This document shows positions 17,512 to 26,668 of a stretch of DNA of 64,000 nucleotides, one piece after another. The stretch lies in the NCBI RefSeq assembly GCF_006716485.1, contig NZ_VFPD01000002.1, positions 550,496 through 614,495 of the forward strand, read 5' to 3'. How positions within the stretch are numbered: position 1 is the stretch's first letter; each line of letters begins with the position of its first letter. Source of the DNA: Chryseobacterium aquifrigidense. Lineage in GTDB: Bacteria > Bacteroidota > Bacteroidia > Flavobacteriales > Weeksellaceae. The notes beneath the pieces are model-generated. The model was not told the DNA's origin and did not search any database. It saw only the letters and a program-made list of their open reading frames with translations. Both the position numbers and the translations under genes were made by a program.

Positions 17512-18546
17512 GTGAAGATAAGTCAGATTACATTTACCAGGTTTGTTGCTGCAATGGCAATTGTTATTTCTCATTTCAATAAGGATCTGTTTTTATACAA
17601 GATAGATTATATTTCCAATCTTTTTTTGAGAGCTAATGTCGGCGTAAGCTATTTTTTTATTCTTTCGGGATTTATCATGATCATTGCTTATCACAAGAAA
17701 GATAAAATTGATTACCTGGAATTTTATAAAAACAGGTTTGCCAGGATTTATCCACTTTATATGCTCGGACTTTTGCTTTATTTTATGACAAGATATGAGA
17801 TGTTCGATTGGTATAAACTGCTTTTATATGGATTGGGCATTCAGAGCTGGATTCCGGGCGAAGCTATGATCCTGAATTTTCCGGGATGGTCAATTTCCGT
17901 AGAGTTCTTTTTCTATCTGCTTTTTCCGCTTTTGTATAATTATTTTTATGTCAGGAAAAACAAAATGATATGGGTGTTTGCCATTGGTCTCTGGTTGATC
18001 ACTCAGGTATTTTCTAATCTTTATCCGGTGTATGGAGCTTATGAAGGACCTCATACAAAAAGCCATGAGTTTCTTTACTATTTCCCATTCTGGCATCTTA
18101 ATGAATTCCTGATCGGAAATCTGGCAGGGATATTTTTTGTAAAAAACTACAGGCAGAAAAATTATGATCTTCAGGTAATTGCAGTCTTTTTTCTGATTCT
18201 TCTGTCTCTGATGTTTGTCCCGTTATTCTATCACAATGGTTTGATGGCACTACTTTTTGTCCCCGCTATCCTTTTGATCTCTGCTAATAATGGATGGGTT
18301 ACCAGGTTCTTTTCACTGAAGCCACTGGAATATCTTGGAGAAATAAGTTATGGTATATACATCACCCATATCCCTGTGCTATATCTTGTAAGAGAGCTTT
18401 TAAAATGGCAGGAATACACATTCAGCATTGATATCGTATTTGTGATTTACATAATCGTTATGCTTTTTAGTTCTGCAGCTTTTTACCAGTTTATTGAAAA
18501 GCCGATGCGGAATCTTTTAAGAAAGATCCATTTTGCAAAGGGTTAA
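17512..18546 (+). CDS. Acyltransferase-3 family membrane protein
   Basis: A 344-residue integral membrane acyltransferase with about ten hydrophobic helices. The family signature is clear: FTRFVAAMAIVISHF at the start, an early SVGYFFILSGFI-like segment (VGVSYFFILSGFIMI) and a conserved Arg in YKNRFARIYPLY. Such enzymes acetylate or otherwise acylate sugars of O-antigen or capsule. GTG at 17512 is chosen because it gives MKISQITFTRF, the usual family start; an in-frame TTG lies 9 bases upstream. It is one of two rightward interruptions of the leftward cluster. Confidence 0.88.
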   Translation: MKISQITFTRFVAAMAIVISHFNKDLFLYKIDYISNLFLRANVGVSYFFILSGFIMIIAYHKKDKIDYLEFYKNRFARIYPLYMLGLLLYFMTRYEMFDWYKLLLYGLGIQSWIPGEAMILNFPGWSISVEFFFYLLFPLLYNYFYVRKNKMIWVFAIGLWLITQVFSNLYPVYGAYEGPHTKSHEFLYYFPFWHLNEFLIGNLAGIFFVKNYRQKNYDLQVIAVFFLILLSLMFVPLFYHNGLMALLFVPAILLISANNGWVTRFFSLKPLEYLGEISYGIYITHIPVLYLVRELLKWQEYTFSIDIVFVIYIIVMLFSSAAFYQFIEKPMRNLLRKIHFAKG

Positions 18547-18564
18547 TTTTCAAGTCAATATCTT

Positions 18565-18592
18565 GTAAACTAAATATTTAGTTTACTTGTTT
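18565..18592. terminator. Perfect 22-bp palindrome between convergent genes (probable terminator)
   Basis: Bases 18565-18586 form a perfect palindrome (GTAAACTAAAT and its complement), followed on the plus strand by TTGTTTTATT. It lies between the convergent acyltransferase-3 and GT2 genes and probably stops rightward transcription. Confidence 0.7.
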
Positions 18593-18594
18593 TA

Positions 18595-19533
18595 TTAGAA
18601 TAAATCATTTCTGAAATTGATATTATAAAGCCCTGAACGTATGCTTTTATAATCTGTCAGCAAATATTTGGTGATCATTCCCCACTTTTTTAGAAGGGGA
18701 GCATTTGCAATCTGAAAACTTCTGTATACCCGTTTGATATGAAGTTTAATATCCTCAGGAATGGTGTTTTCATTTTCTGCCCAGTGGTTCACTTCCTTCC
18801 ACAATACAACCCGCGTGGAAGCCGGTTTCACTTCTCCGGAATCTACTTTGGTAATTCTGTTGTTCTCATGAACCCCTCTCACCGCTACTGCCTTATCAAG
18901 AATCCCCGGATATAAATTCAGATAGTAGGAGAGTCTGAAGAGAAATTCTGTGTCCTGATGAAGCTTTAAATGGGTTTTGAAAAAATATTCCATATGCTGT
19001 AGAGAACTTTTACGGATGGTCAGAGCATCAATACTGAAAAGCCCGAAAGTACCTCTCATATTCAGTTGTCCCGGGAATACATCTTTAGGAGGATGCTCTT
19101 TATACACTGTGGTCAGGCGATCTCCAAAAACCTTATAATACTGTTCTTTTGCCTTTTCAGAATAATAATGAACCCCTATAGCGCCATACACTCCATCTAC
19201 CTCATCATTGGTGAAAAGCTTTTTTTCTGCATCAAAACGGTTAGGGAGATAGTAGTCATCAGCATCAAGGAAAGCAATAAAATCTCCTTCAGCCTTTTCC
19301 ATTCCTAAATTTCTGCTGGCACCCGCCCCATGATTCCCCTTGTCTGGATGCTGAAAGAGCTTTACCCTGGCATATTTTTCAGCGAGTTCCCGGCATACCT
19401 GCAAGGCATTGTCAGGTGATTTGTCTTCTACCAATACCACTTCATATACTTCTTCAAACCGGAGTGCAGATTCTACAGCCTGAGCAACATATTTTTCGGC
19501 ATTGTAGACGGGAATGATTACTGAAATTTTCAT
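18595..19533 (-). CDS. Family 2 glycosyltransferase
   Basis: A 312-residue GT-A enzyme beginning MKISVIIPVYNAEKYVAQAV, with VVLVEDKSPDN as nucleotide-binding segment and FLDADDYYLPNRF as the DxD-type metal site. It transfers a sugar in surface glycan assembly. It is 8 bases downstream of an acyltransferase-3 gene in the same direction and is the last gene before a convergent, rightward acyltransferase-3. Donor and acceptor are unknown. Confidence 0.9.
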   Translation of the reverse strand: MKISVIIPVYNAEKYVAQAVESALRFEEVYEVVLVEDKSPDNALQVCRELAEKYARVKLFQHPDKGNHGAGASRNLGMEKAEGDFIAFLDADDYYLPNRFDAEKKLFTNDEVDGVYGAIGVHYYSEKAKEQYYKVFGDRLTTVYKEHPPKDVFPGQLNMRGTFGLFSIDALTIRKSSLQHMEYFFKTHLKLHQDTEFLFRLSYYLNLYPGILDKAVAVRGVHENNRITKVDSGEVKPASTRVVLWKEVNHWAENENTIPEDIKLHIKRVYRSFQIANAPLLKKWGMITKYLLTDYKSIRSGLYNINFRNDLF

Positions 19534-19541
19534 TTTTTCGA

Positions 19542-20540
19542 TTATGCGTTTAATTTAATTTTTAAATAATGGGTAACTCTTTTTTCTACAAAATAATACA
19601 GAACTGAGGCCAGAATAATAACCAGGGCAATTTTAAGAAGAAAAAAAGGAATGTTGAGATAACCTTCAACTTTAAATCTTTTTAAAACAATTTCTATAAA
19701 AGGATGTGACAGGTACAGTGAATACGAAATATCTCCCAGAAATATTAAGAATTTGTTTCCTTCAAAATGGAATATATAATCAAAAGTCAGAAAAGAAAAA
19801 ACAAACATGGAGATGATGGCCAGTTTTAGCCAGTCATTGCTGATAGGAATGATACTAAGTAAAACGAGTATAAATGATGTTATCCCTGTTACAGATACTA
19901 TTGCAGCCCACTTCTTTGGAACTGTATATTTGTTCAGTAAGAGCGCGAAGAGAATTCCTACAACAAAATAAAGATTGAGAGAATGGGTTACCATTTTCAG
20001 ATAAGGACTGTCAAAATGTATACAATATCCCAAAATGGTGGTAAGAATGAAAAATCCCACGATGAAATAATACCTTTTTTCTTTAAAAAATAATGAGAGC
20101 CCGAATATGAGATAAAAAAACATCTCAAAATTTAAGGACCAGCCCAGGAAAAGCACGGGAAATTCCTTTTGAGTAGGAAGAAATAACAGGGAATGAATAA
20201 GTTCATAAAGACCAGCTCCATGAAAGTAGATCAACAAACCACCTCCCGGTATTATTACAGCAAATGTCAAAAGATAATACAGCGGAACAATTCTGATCAG
20301 TCTTCTTTTGTAAAATAAAGTGATCTGCTGAAAAGAATCTTTACTGAAATTTATTTTTTGAGTGGTGAAAGCCATGATAAATCCACTGATAATAAAAAAT
20401 ACGGGAACACCGATACTTCCTTTATTAAAAAGAATATTGCCAAGATTCAGCCCGGGTAAGTTTATCGTTTCACGGAAATGAAAACAACATACCAATAATG
20501 CTGCAATCCCTCTTAAAATCTGGATATTATTAAGCTTCAT
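19542..20540 (-). CDS. Acyltransferase-3 family membrane protein
   Basis: A 332-residue integral membrane protein with about ten helices. NIQILRGIAALLVCCFHFRE carries the conserved Arg and His near the start (RGIAAL...FHF), and GVPVFFIISGFIMA and YKRRLIRIVPLYYLL are the other family signatures. It probably acylates a sugar of the polysaccharide. It lies between a putative rhamnosyltransferase (15 bases upstream) and a GT2 gene (8 bases downstream) in one operon. Confidence 0.9.
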   Translation of the reverse strand: MKLNNIQILRGIAALLVCCFHFRETINLPGLNLGNILFNKGSIGVPVFFIISGFIMAFTTQKINFSKDSFQQITLFYKRRLIRIVPLYYLLTFAVIIPGGGLLIYFHGAGLYELIHSLLFLPTQKEFPVLFLGWSLNFEMFFYLIFGLSLFFKEKRYYFIVGFFILTTILGYCIHFDSPYLKMVTHSLNLYFVVGILFALLLNKYTVPKKWAAIVSVTGITSFILVLLSIIPISNDWLKLAIISMFVFSFLTFDYIFHFEGNKFLIFLGDISYSLYLSHPFIEIVLKRFKVEGYLNIPFFLLKIALVIILASVLYYFVEKRVTHYLKIKLNA

Positions 20541-20555
20541 TACGGATGCCGGATC

Positions 20556-21383
20556 TTATCTTTTAAAAATTTTTTTCAAAATAAGTCCCATCACAAATGG
20601 TACTCTTGCAATATTATGCTGAAGGGTCTTGAACCTGTCAATTGTAAATTTTGTATCTTCAGTCATTCCATATTCTGAAAAATCAACCTCAGGAACCGCT
20701 TTATGTTTAAAAGTAACATTCATCAGATTGTACTGATGGATGATCTGAATATACATTTCCTTACTGTCTTCCACGGAGAAATCCGGATAATGACGATAGC
20801 TGTTATGCGCTCTCTCCTTTAACATGGTTTTGAAGTTGTCTACACTTTCTGCAAGGCTTACAAAAGGATTTACGACAGCATTATATACATTTACAACGGC
20901 TTTACGGCCCGGAAGCATTGTCAGCTGATATCCTCTTCTTAAGTCAATCACAAGATCATGAATCGGCTTGAAGTGCTCCTGTACGGTTTTTATATAGTCC
21001 TGATGAAGCATATCATCATTATCAAGCTCACTGGTGATGACAAATTTTGTCTCAGAAGTGAAGAACTGAGGAATTACTTCTACTGCTTTGGTTTTCATTG
21101 CATCAAAATCCTCTACAAAAACAGCTCTGAAAACAGGATATTCTGCTTCGATTTCTTTGATGATTTTTCTAAACTTATCAGACGTATTGGTGTCAAAGAA
21201 AGTGAGCCATATATAGTTTTGGTTAGTCTGATTTTTATAGGAAGGAAGTACATAAGTTCTGAATAACTTGAAGCGGTCATCCAGCCATTCTTCCGTTAGA
21301 GGTTTATATCCTGAACGTGTTTCGTTCCAACCTTTTGTAGGAACATTGAATCTTGTCATAATCACGTGTACAAACTGACTCAT
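20556..21383 (-). CDS. Putative rhamnosyltransferase-type glycosyltransferase
   Basis: A 275-residue protein matching the putative rhamnosyl transferase family (DUF3118-type). Features are the opening FVHVIMTRFNVP, WLDDRFKLFRTYVLPSYKNQ and the acidic ITSELDNDDMLHQDYI, which resembles a metal-binding DxD site. The family name rests on genomic context in other bacteria; no rmlC/rmlD genes for dTDP-rhamnose are visible here, so the sugar remains open. It overlaps the upstream GT2 gene by 4 bases. Confidence 0.75.
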   Translation of the reverse strand: MSQFVHVIMTRFNVPTKGWNETRSGYKPLTEEWLDDRFKLFRTYVLPSYKNQTNQNYIWLTFFDTNTSDKFRKIIKEIEAEYPVFRAVFVEDFDAMKTKAVEVIPQFFTSETKFVITSELDNDDMLHQDYIKTVQEHFKPIHDLVIDLRRGYQLTMLPGRKAVVNVYNAVVNPFVSLAESVDNFKTMLKERAHNSYRHYPDFSVEDSKEMYIQIIHQYNLMNVTFKHKAVPEVDFSEYGMTEDTKFTIDRFKTLQHNIARVPFVMGLILKKIFKR

Positions 21384-22201
21384 CTCAATAAATTTTTTAA
21401 AAAGTTAAATATTCTGTAAGGTTTACTGTTGTAGATATTCTCCAGTTTTTTTTCATAAAATGTTTTTCTGTTTAAAAGGGCAATATAACTGGGGAAAAAC
21501 TCATGAAACAGTGCTTTGTGTTTTTCATATACGGCATGGTAGATAAACTCTTTTTTATCATTACTGCCGGTAATATCTTTTATCATGGAAGTGTCCGGAT
21601 GGGATCTGTAGTTGAAAACAACATAATCAATTTTTGTTATAGGCTGGTTCCTGTGCGAAGATATAAGTTGTATCCAAAACTCCCAGTCTTCAAATCCATG
21701 TCTTAATTTTTCGTCATACGTAATTCCTTCATCAAAATACTTTTTGGCAAACATAGAAGTACAGTATAATTTATTTCCCAAAAGCAATTCCCGAAGGGTA
21801 AACGTTTCCTGTAAATTTGACTTTTTGCTGGTATGGCCAAAGGTAATGGTATCAGAAAAAACGATTAAGGTATCAGGATTCTGATCAAATACGGCCACCA
21901 TCTTTTCTAAAGCCAGCGGGTTAAGTGTATCATCTGCATCCAGAGGCAGAATATAGTCTCCTGAAGCATTTCTGATTCCTGTATTCCGGGCACCTGAAAG
22001 GCCTTTATTTTCCTGATAAACATAGCGTATTTTATCATTTTCAAGTTTTCCGGATACTACTGCAGTATCATCAGTAGAGCCGTCATCTACAATAATGCAT
22101 TCCCAGTTTGTATAGGATTGGTTCATTACAGACTGGATGCATTCTTCCAGATATTTTGCATGATTAAAACAGGGAACAATAATGGAAACTTTATTTTTCA
22201 T
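21380..22201 (-). CDS. Family 2 glycosyltransferase
   Basis: A 273-residue GT-A enzyme. KVSIIVPCFNHAKYLEECI, CIIVDDGSTDDTAVV and the metal site LPLDADDTLNPLAL are typical, and the GLSGARNTGI motif lies between them. Its stop overlaps the start of the rhamnosyltransferase-like gene by 4 bases. It likely adds one sugar in the repeat unit of the surface glycan. Confidence 0.92.
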   Translation of the reverse strand: MKNKVSIIVPCFNHAKYLEECIQSVMNQSYTNWECIIVDDGSTDDTAVVSGKLENDKIRYVYQENKGLSGARNTGIRNASGDYILPLDADDTLNPLALEKMVAVFDQNPDTLIVFSDTITFGHTSKKSNLQETFTLRELLLGNKLYCTSMFAKKYFDEGITYDEKLRHGFEDWEFWIQLISSHRNQPITKIDYVVFNYRSHPDTSMIKDITGSNDKKEFIYHAVYEKHKALFHEFFPSYIALLNRKTFYEKKLENIYNSKPYRIFNFLKNLLR

Positions 22202-22216
22202 TCGATATGTTTTATT

Positions 22217-22885
22217 TTATAAATAGGCTGAAAATAATTTTCTTAAGTAGTCCTCGGAAGAGATTCCCGTGAAAAAAGATTCTGTGCGGGGATTAAACTC
22301 TATATTATAATAAGACCCTTCATCAATATTTTTAAACACTGCTTTTTTTCCTAAATACTGTTCCAGCTGAAACAAAATTTCAGGCAGAGAATACTGGTAA
22401 GGATAGGTGAGATTAATAATTTCATTGTTCAGTACATCAATATATTGTTTTGTAAATAAAGCAATATCATCAGTACCAATGAGAATTCTCTTTGCATTGT
22501 TGTGTATTGTGAATTGGGTTCCGGACACAATTGAGTTCTTAAGAAAGTTGATTAATGTGTTTGGATTTCCTCCACGGCCTACTGCATTTCCAATTCTGAA
22601 AATGACAAAGTTTTTACAGTGTTCTGTAATGAATTTTTCAGCATTAAGCTTATGGTTTACGTATGGACTTTCTTTTTTTGTAGGATCATAAATACTGCAG
22701 GTTGAAAAATAAACCAGTTTTTTATCCGGAAATTCTTCTGTCGCTTTTGTTAACAGAGAGATTTCTCTTTCAAATTCTGCAGGATTCTTTTCCAGAGAAT
22801 TGGAAACCCCAGATGCAAAAAAAAGTATATCTTCTCTGTCATAAGGTCTTACGGCTGCTGCCAAAATTCCATTGCCAATAATCAT
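22217..22885 (-). CDS. NAD-dependent epimerase/dehydratase-family protein (short extended SDR)
   Basis: A 222-residue protein with a short Rossmann start (IIGNGILAAAV), a conserved Ser-Thr (VYFSTCSIYDP) and a Tyr-x-x-x-Lys-like pair (YVNHK) near residues 75-82, followed by AEKFITEHCKNFVIFRIGNAVG, as in nucleotide-sugar epimerases and reductases. It is shorter than typical 300-residue members and its N-terminal glycine motif is reduced. It may make or reduce a sugar intermediate for the glycan. It lies between two GT2 genes in the same direction. Confidence 0.75.
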   Translation of the reverse strand: MIIGNGILAAAVRPYDREDILFFASGVSNSLEKNPAEFEREISLLTKATEEFPDKKLVYFSTCSIYDPTKKESPYVNHKLNAEKFITEHCKNFVIFRIGNAVGRGGNPNTLINFLKNSIVSGTQFTIHNNAKRILIGTDDIALFTKQYIDVLNNEIINLTYPYQYSLPEILFQLEQYLGKKAVFKNIDEGSYYNIEFNPRTESFFTGISSEDYLRKLFSAYL

Positions 22886-22913
22886 ATATTTTTATCTAAA
22901 CGGTTTAAAAATC

Positions 22914-23759
22914 TTACAGGTACCTGAAGATTTTGAATAGTCCAAGTTTATTTCCCAGTTTTGCCCATCGTGAATTCTTCACACGATCCAGCTTATCAAG
23001 AGTATATTTGTATTTGTTTTTCGGAATATAGTTCTCAAGGAAAAGATCTTCAATATTTATGTTTCTTCTTTCAGCCATTTTTATAAGAGCTACCCAATGC
23101 CAGAACAGTGCTTTTTCCGTGTTCTTTGTAGTAGATATTCCATTTTGGTGAATTCTGTACAGATACAGATCTTCATCTATATATTGTACAGGAGCTACTT
23201 CACACATTTTCATGTACCAGTCTTTATCTTCCGCAATTTTTAAAAACGGATCAATACCGGAAGTTTTTTCGTAGATCTTTTTCTTAAAAGTAGCAAAATG
23301 AGAAATTTCACCATTAAAATTATAGTAAGAGTGATCCAGCTCAGTAATCTGCTTCGCTTTGTGTACTGATTTGGGATTCAGATGTTCATCACAAAATACC
23401 AGATTGGAATAGACCATTCCTGCTTCAGGATATTCAGAATGCGTTTTTAAAACAGATTCCAGGGCGTGGCTAGCCAACGCATCATCCGGATCTAAAAAAC
23501 CGCATATTTCAGATTCAGCAAGCTGTATTAGTCTCTTTTTGGTATATCCGATTCCTCTGTTTTGATCATTTTGATTGATTTTAACCCGCGGGTCATTACC
23601 TATAAGTTTTCTTATAACTTCAAGAGAATCATCAGTAGAGCCGTCGTCTAAAATTACTGCTTCCCAGTCTGTTTCAGTCTGAGCCGTTAAACTTTGGTAA
23701 CATTTTTCAAAAAAGTGACCATTATTATAATTGGCAATAAGTACACTGAATTTACTCAT
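22914..23759 (-). CDS. Family 2 glycosyltransferase (paralog of 15963-16802)
   Basis: A 281-residue GT-A enzyme with FSVLIANYNNGHFFEKCY, AVILDDGSTDDSLE and FLDPDDALASHAL. The sequence is close to the GT2 at 15963-16802 along its length (for example EICGFLDPDDA and the YRIHQNGIS segment), implying duplication inside the cluster and possibly similar donors. It overlaps the upstream WbsX-like gene by 8 bases. Confidence 0.9.
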   Translation of the reverse strand: MSKFSVLIANYNNGHFFEKCYQSLTAQTETDWEAVILDDGSTDDSLEVIRKLIGNDPRVKINQNDQNRGIGYTKKRLIQLAESEICGFLDPDDALASHALESVLKTHSEYPEAGMVYSNLVFCDEHLNPKSVHKAKQITELDHSYYNFNGEISHFATFKKKIYEKTSGIDPFLKIAEDKDWYMKMCEVAPVQYIDEDLYLYRIHQNGISTTKNTEKALFWHWVALIKMAERRNINIEDLFLENYIPKNKYKYTLDKLDRVKNSRWAKLGNKLGLFKIFRYL

Positions 23760-24876
23760 TTCTACTGTGTTTATTCAAGATTTTTTTTAATGCATTCAAG
23801 TACCCGAAGCCATTTTTTCTATCCGGTTCCAAAATGTTTCCTTCTGCCCACTCGTTCCAGGATTTAACAATTAAAAACTGTTCCGGATAGTCTTTTTTAT
23901 CTTCAAGATATTTTGCCGCTTTTTCTACCTGCTTTTCAAACAGTTCCGGTGAATTGTTGGCCAGTATAATTCCTCTATAACCGCTTCTTGGAGTATTGTC
24001 CCAATTAGGCATGATACATGGATAGGTAGGAACATTGCTTTCTTCAAACTTCAGGTCATTGACGACTTGTTGCGCATCCTGAATTCTGACTTTTGGCTGT
24101 TCTTTTTTCTTAATTCCAATTAATCCTTTTATCCTGTTTTTATAGTATTGAGAGTGGGAAATGTACTCCTTTTTATTAATATGAGGAACCCAGGCTTTGT
24201 GAAAGGCATTGGAAATCTTGCTGTCATATCCCATAGATTGAAAATCAAGGTCATCAGAAAGTTTATTGGAAGCCATTACATACAATCCGTCAAATCCGTT
24301 TTCTATGGCAAGAGCTCTGAATTTTGAGATATAGTGCGGATCACCTTCATTGAGATGATTAGGATCGTAGATAATGAAAAGAGGTTTATTATCCACTTTG
24401 ATATATCTTTCGTCCTTGAAGAAAGGAAGCAGGTATTCGAAATGGGCAATTAAATCCTGCTCATCAGGATAAGTCTGTTCTGCCAGTATTTTTTCTGATA
24501 ATCCATGCCATATTCCTGACCATGTTTCGTTGGCCCAGCAGAAGCAGAAGGGAAAATCCGGTCTTCCTGATTTCAGTACATCATTAGCCACGCGCTCCAA
24601 CAATTGTTTGCCGCTGCCAAACCAGTAATGATAAAAGATAAACCCATGTACTCCATAATCTTTTGCCATCTGGGCCTGCTGTTCTCTTACTTCGGGAACG
24701 CGCAGGTCATAATATCCCAGATCTGCAGGGAATATAGGCTGCTCGTGTCCTTCGAATAAAGGTTGGGCTTTACTTACATTAGTCCATTCTGTAAATCCTT
24801 TTCCCCACCATTCGTCATTTTCCGGAACGGGGTGATATTGAGGGAGGTAAAATGCAAGCGGTTTTATTTTTTTCAT
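23752..24876 (-). CDS. WbsX-family GH99-like glycan protein
   Basis: A 374-residue protein starting KPLAFYLPQYHPVPENDEWW and GFTEWTNVSKAQPLF, the hallmarks of the WbsX family, which has a glycoside hydrolase 99-like fold. GFIFYHYWFGSGKQLLERV, FCFCWANETWSG and a C-terminal IVKSWNEWAEGNILEPD are further signatures. These proteins occur in O-antigen clusters and have been labelled glycosyltransferases, but GH99-like folds can be endo-mannosidases, so the activity is uncertain. No signal peptide is visible. It overlaps the following GT2 gene by 8 bases. Confidence 0.85.
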   Translation of the reverse strand: MKKIKPLAFYLPQYHPVPENDEWWGKGFTEWTNVSKAQPLFEGHEQPIFPADLGYYDLRVPEVREQQAQMAKDYGVHGFIFYHYWFGSGKQLLERVANDVLKSGRPDFPFCFCWANETWSGIWHGLSEKILAEQTYPDEQDLIAHFEYLLPFFKDERYIKVDNKPLFIIYDPNHLNEGDPHYISKFRALAIENGFDGLYVMASNKLSDDLDFQSMGYDSKISNAFHKAWVPHINKKEYISHSQYYKNRIKGLIGIKKKEQPKVRIQDAQQVVNDLKFEESNVPTYPCIMPNWDNTPRSGYRGIILANNSPELFEKQVEKAAKYLEDKKDYPEQFLIVKSWNEWAEGNILEPDRKNGFGYLNALKKILNKHSRNE

Positions 24877-24878
24877 AA

Positions 24879-25493
24879 TCAGTTTTCTAATGTTTTTATT
24901 AATCTGGCGGGAATTCCAGCTATCACTGAATTTTTTGGGAAACTCTTATTCACCACAGAGTTGGCGCCTATAATAGAATTTTCACCAATAGTAACCCCAG
25001 GAAGGACACATACTCCTTCACCAATCCATACATTATCTTCAATAATGATGGGACCTTTGGAATGTAAAGGCCTTGCAGCAGGAATATTTTTCAGATCATT
25101 AGCCGTTATATTGCCATGGGAATGATCAGAAATATATATTCTGCTGGCCATAAGGACATTATTTCCTATGACAATTTTATTGATTGCTCCGATATGAACA
25201 TCGGAATTGCAGACCACATTATCACCAATAATTATTTCAGGGTGAAATACTTCTCCCTGAAAACGATCCCAGGCTTCCAGCCTTAAATGGTATAAAGAAC
25301 TGAAATTTTCACCTATCGAGATATATTTAGGGTTTTTTATCCAGTGTTCTTCAGGTAATGCAGAATTCGTTCCGAATTTTTTGAAGCTCTTCTGAGCCCA
25401 GGCATTCAGTTTGTTTTGCTGATGGGTTTTATAAGCATTCGAATTCAGTATATCAAATAAAAAACCGACAATATATTTTTTTAGAAAATTCAT
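24879..25493 (-). CDS. Hexapeptide-repeat acyltransferase
   Basis: A 204-residue left-handed beta-helix enzyme with repeats such as IGDNVVCNSDVHIGAINKIVIGNNVLM and the ending VWIGEGVCVLPGVTIGENSIIGANSVV. YISDHSHGN contains the likely catalytic His. It is close to WcaF/colanic acid type acetyltransferases. It probably O-acetylates a sugar. It is 2 bases upstream of the WbsX-like gene, in the same operon. Confidence 0.87.
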   Translation of the reverse strand: MNFLKKYIVGFLFDILNSNAYKTHQQNKLNAWAQKSFKKFGTNSALPEEHWIKNPKYISIGENFSSLYHLRLEAWDRFQGEVFHPEIIIGDNVVCNSDVHIGAINKIVIGNNVLMASRIYISDHSHGNITANDLKNIPAARPLHSKGPIIIEDNVWIGEGVCVLPGVTIGENSIIGANSVVNKSFPKNSVIAGIPARLIKTLEN

Positions 25494-25525
25494 GTTTTGT
25501 GATTGAGAAGTGATGGGCAGTTATA

Positions 25526-26668
25526 TTATTTTGTAAAAAAACTGTTGATCAGTTCTATGATTTTATGCTGTTCAGTTTCAGATAATTCATAATAAAATGG
25601 CAGTCGCAGCAGGCAATCTGTGAAATGATCAGAGTTTGGAATATCTATTTCAGGATTGTTTGCAAGGAAGAAATCACTTTTATTCAAGCTTAAATAATGG
25701 AAAACCGGGTGTATATCCTGCGCCTTTAAATATTGAATAAGATTTGTTCTTTCTTCATAGCTTCTGCAGACAATATAATACATGTGAGCATTGTTTGTTG
25801 CATAGGAAGGCATGTCCGGCAAAGTAATGAAGCCTTTTTCCTGCAGTGCAGAAAGTCCGTTCTGATAATTGTTCCAGATCTCTAATCTTTTTTTCTGAAT
25901 AATTTCCAGATTCTCTAATTGTGCATACAAAAAAGCCGATATAATCTCTGAAGGTAGGAATGATGAACCGAGATCTACCCAGCCATATTTGTTTACTTCA
26001 CCTCTGAAGAAGGCACTTCTGTTTGTTCCTTTTTCGCGGATTACTTCAGCGCGGTCAAAATATTGTGGATCATTAATGGCTAACATTCCACCTTCTCCGG
26101 CAATGATATTTTTGGTTTCATGAAACGAAAAGGCCGCAAAATGGCCTATAGAACCCAGCGCCTTTCTTGTTCCGTCTGAGAAAGTATAATAGCTGTCAAT
26201 TGCCTGTGCTGCATCTTCCACCACAAACAAATTGTGTTTGTGAGCCAGCTCCATAATTTTTTCCATATCACATGCCACACCAGCGTAATGTACAGGGACA
26301 ATTACTTTGGTTTTTTCGGTGATATGTTTTTCTATTTCTACCGGATCAATATTGGGATTGTCATGGCAGGAGTCTACAAAAACTATTTTTGCTCCCCTCA
26401 GTGCAAAGGCATTAGCAGAGGAAACAAAAGTATAACTGGGAACAATTACTTCGTCTCCTGGCTCCACATTGCACAAAATAGCAGCCATCTCCAGTGCATC
26501 CGTGCATGATGTAGTCATCAGTACTTTAGGAAAATGATATTTCTGTTCAAAAAACTGCTGGCACTTTTTCGTAAACATTCCGTCACCGGAAATTTTACCG
26601 CTCTTTACAGCTTCTTCTATATATGTGAGTTCTTTGCCAATAATAAATGGCTTGTTAAATGGGATCAT
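25526..26668 (-). CDS. wecE: dTDP-4-amino-4,6-dideoxyhexose transaminase (WecE-like)
   Basis: A 380-residue PLP-dependent DegT/DnrJ/EryC1/StrS aminotransferase. The PLP lysine is Lys186 in SFHETKNIIAGEGG; EDAAQAI (Asp152) contacts the cofactor. The start MIPFNKPFIIGKELTYI and the IVPSYTFVSSANAFALRGA segment are characteristic of WecE/RffA, which converts dTDP-4-keto-6-deoxyglucose and glutamate to the 4-amino sugar. RmlA and RmlB in the same cluster provide that substrate. VioA-type stereochemistry (glucose rather than galactose form) cannot be excluded. It overlaps the upstream acyltransferase by 4 bases. Confidence 0.9.
   Translation of the reverse strand: MIPFNKPFIIGKELTYIEEAVKSGKISGDGMFTKKCQQFFEQKYHFPKVLMTTSCTDALEMAAILCNVEPGDEVIVPSYTFVSSANAFALRGAKIVFVDSCHDNPNIDPVEIEKHITEKTKVIVPVHYAGVACDMEKIMELAHKHNLFVVEDAAQAIDSYYTFSDGTRKALGSIGHFAAFSFHETKNIIAGEGGMLAINDPQYFDRAEVIREKGTNRSAFFRGEVNKYGWVDLGSSFLPSEIISAFLYAQLENLEIIQKKRLEIWNNYQNGLSALQEKGFITLPDMPSYATNNAHMYYIVCRSYEERTNLIQYLKAQDIHPVFHYLSLNKSDFFLANNPEIDIPNSDHFTDCLLRLPFYYELSETEQHKIIELINSFFTK

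Noticed and set aside
20556..21383. Firm call as rhamnosyltransferase
   Set aside because: The family name is only putative and no dTDP-rhamnose genes beyond rmlA/rmlB are seen; kept as a putative glycosyltransferase.
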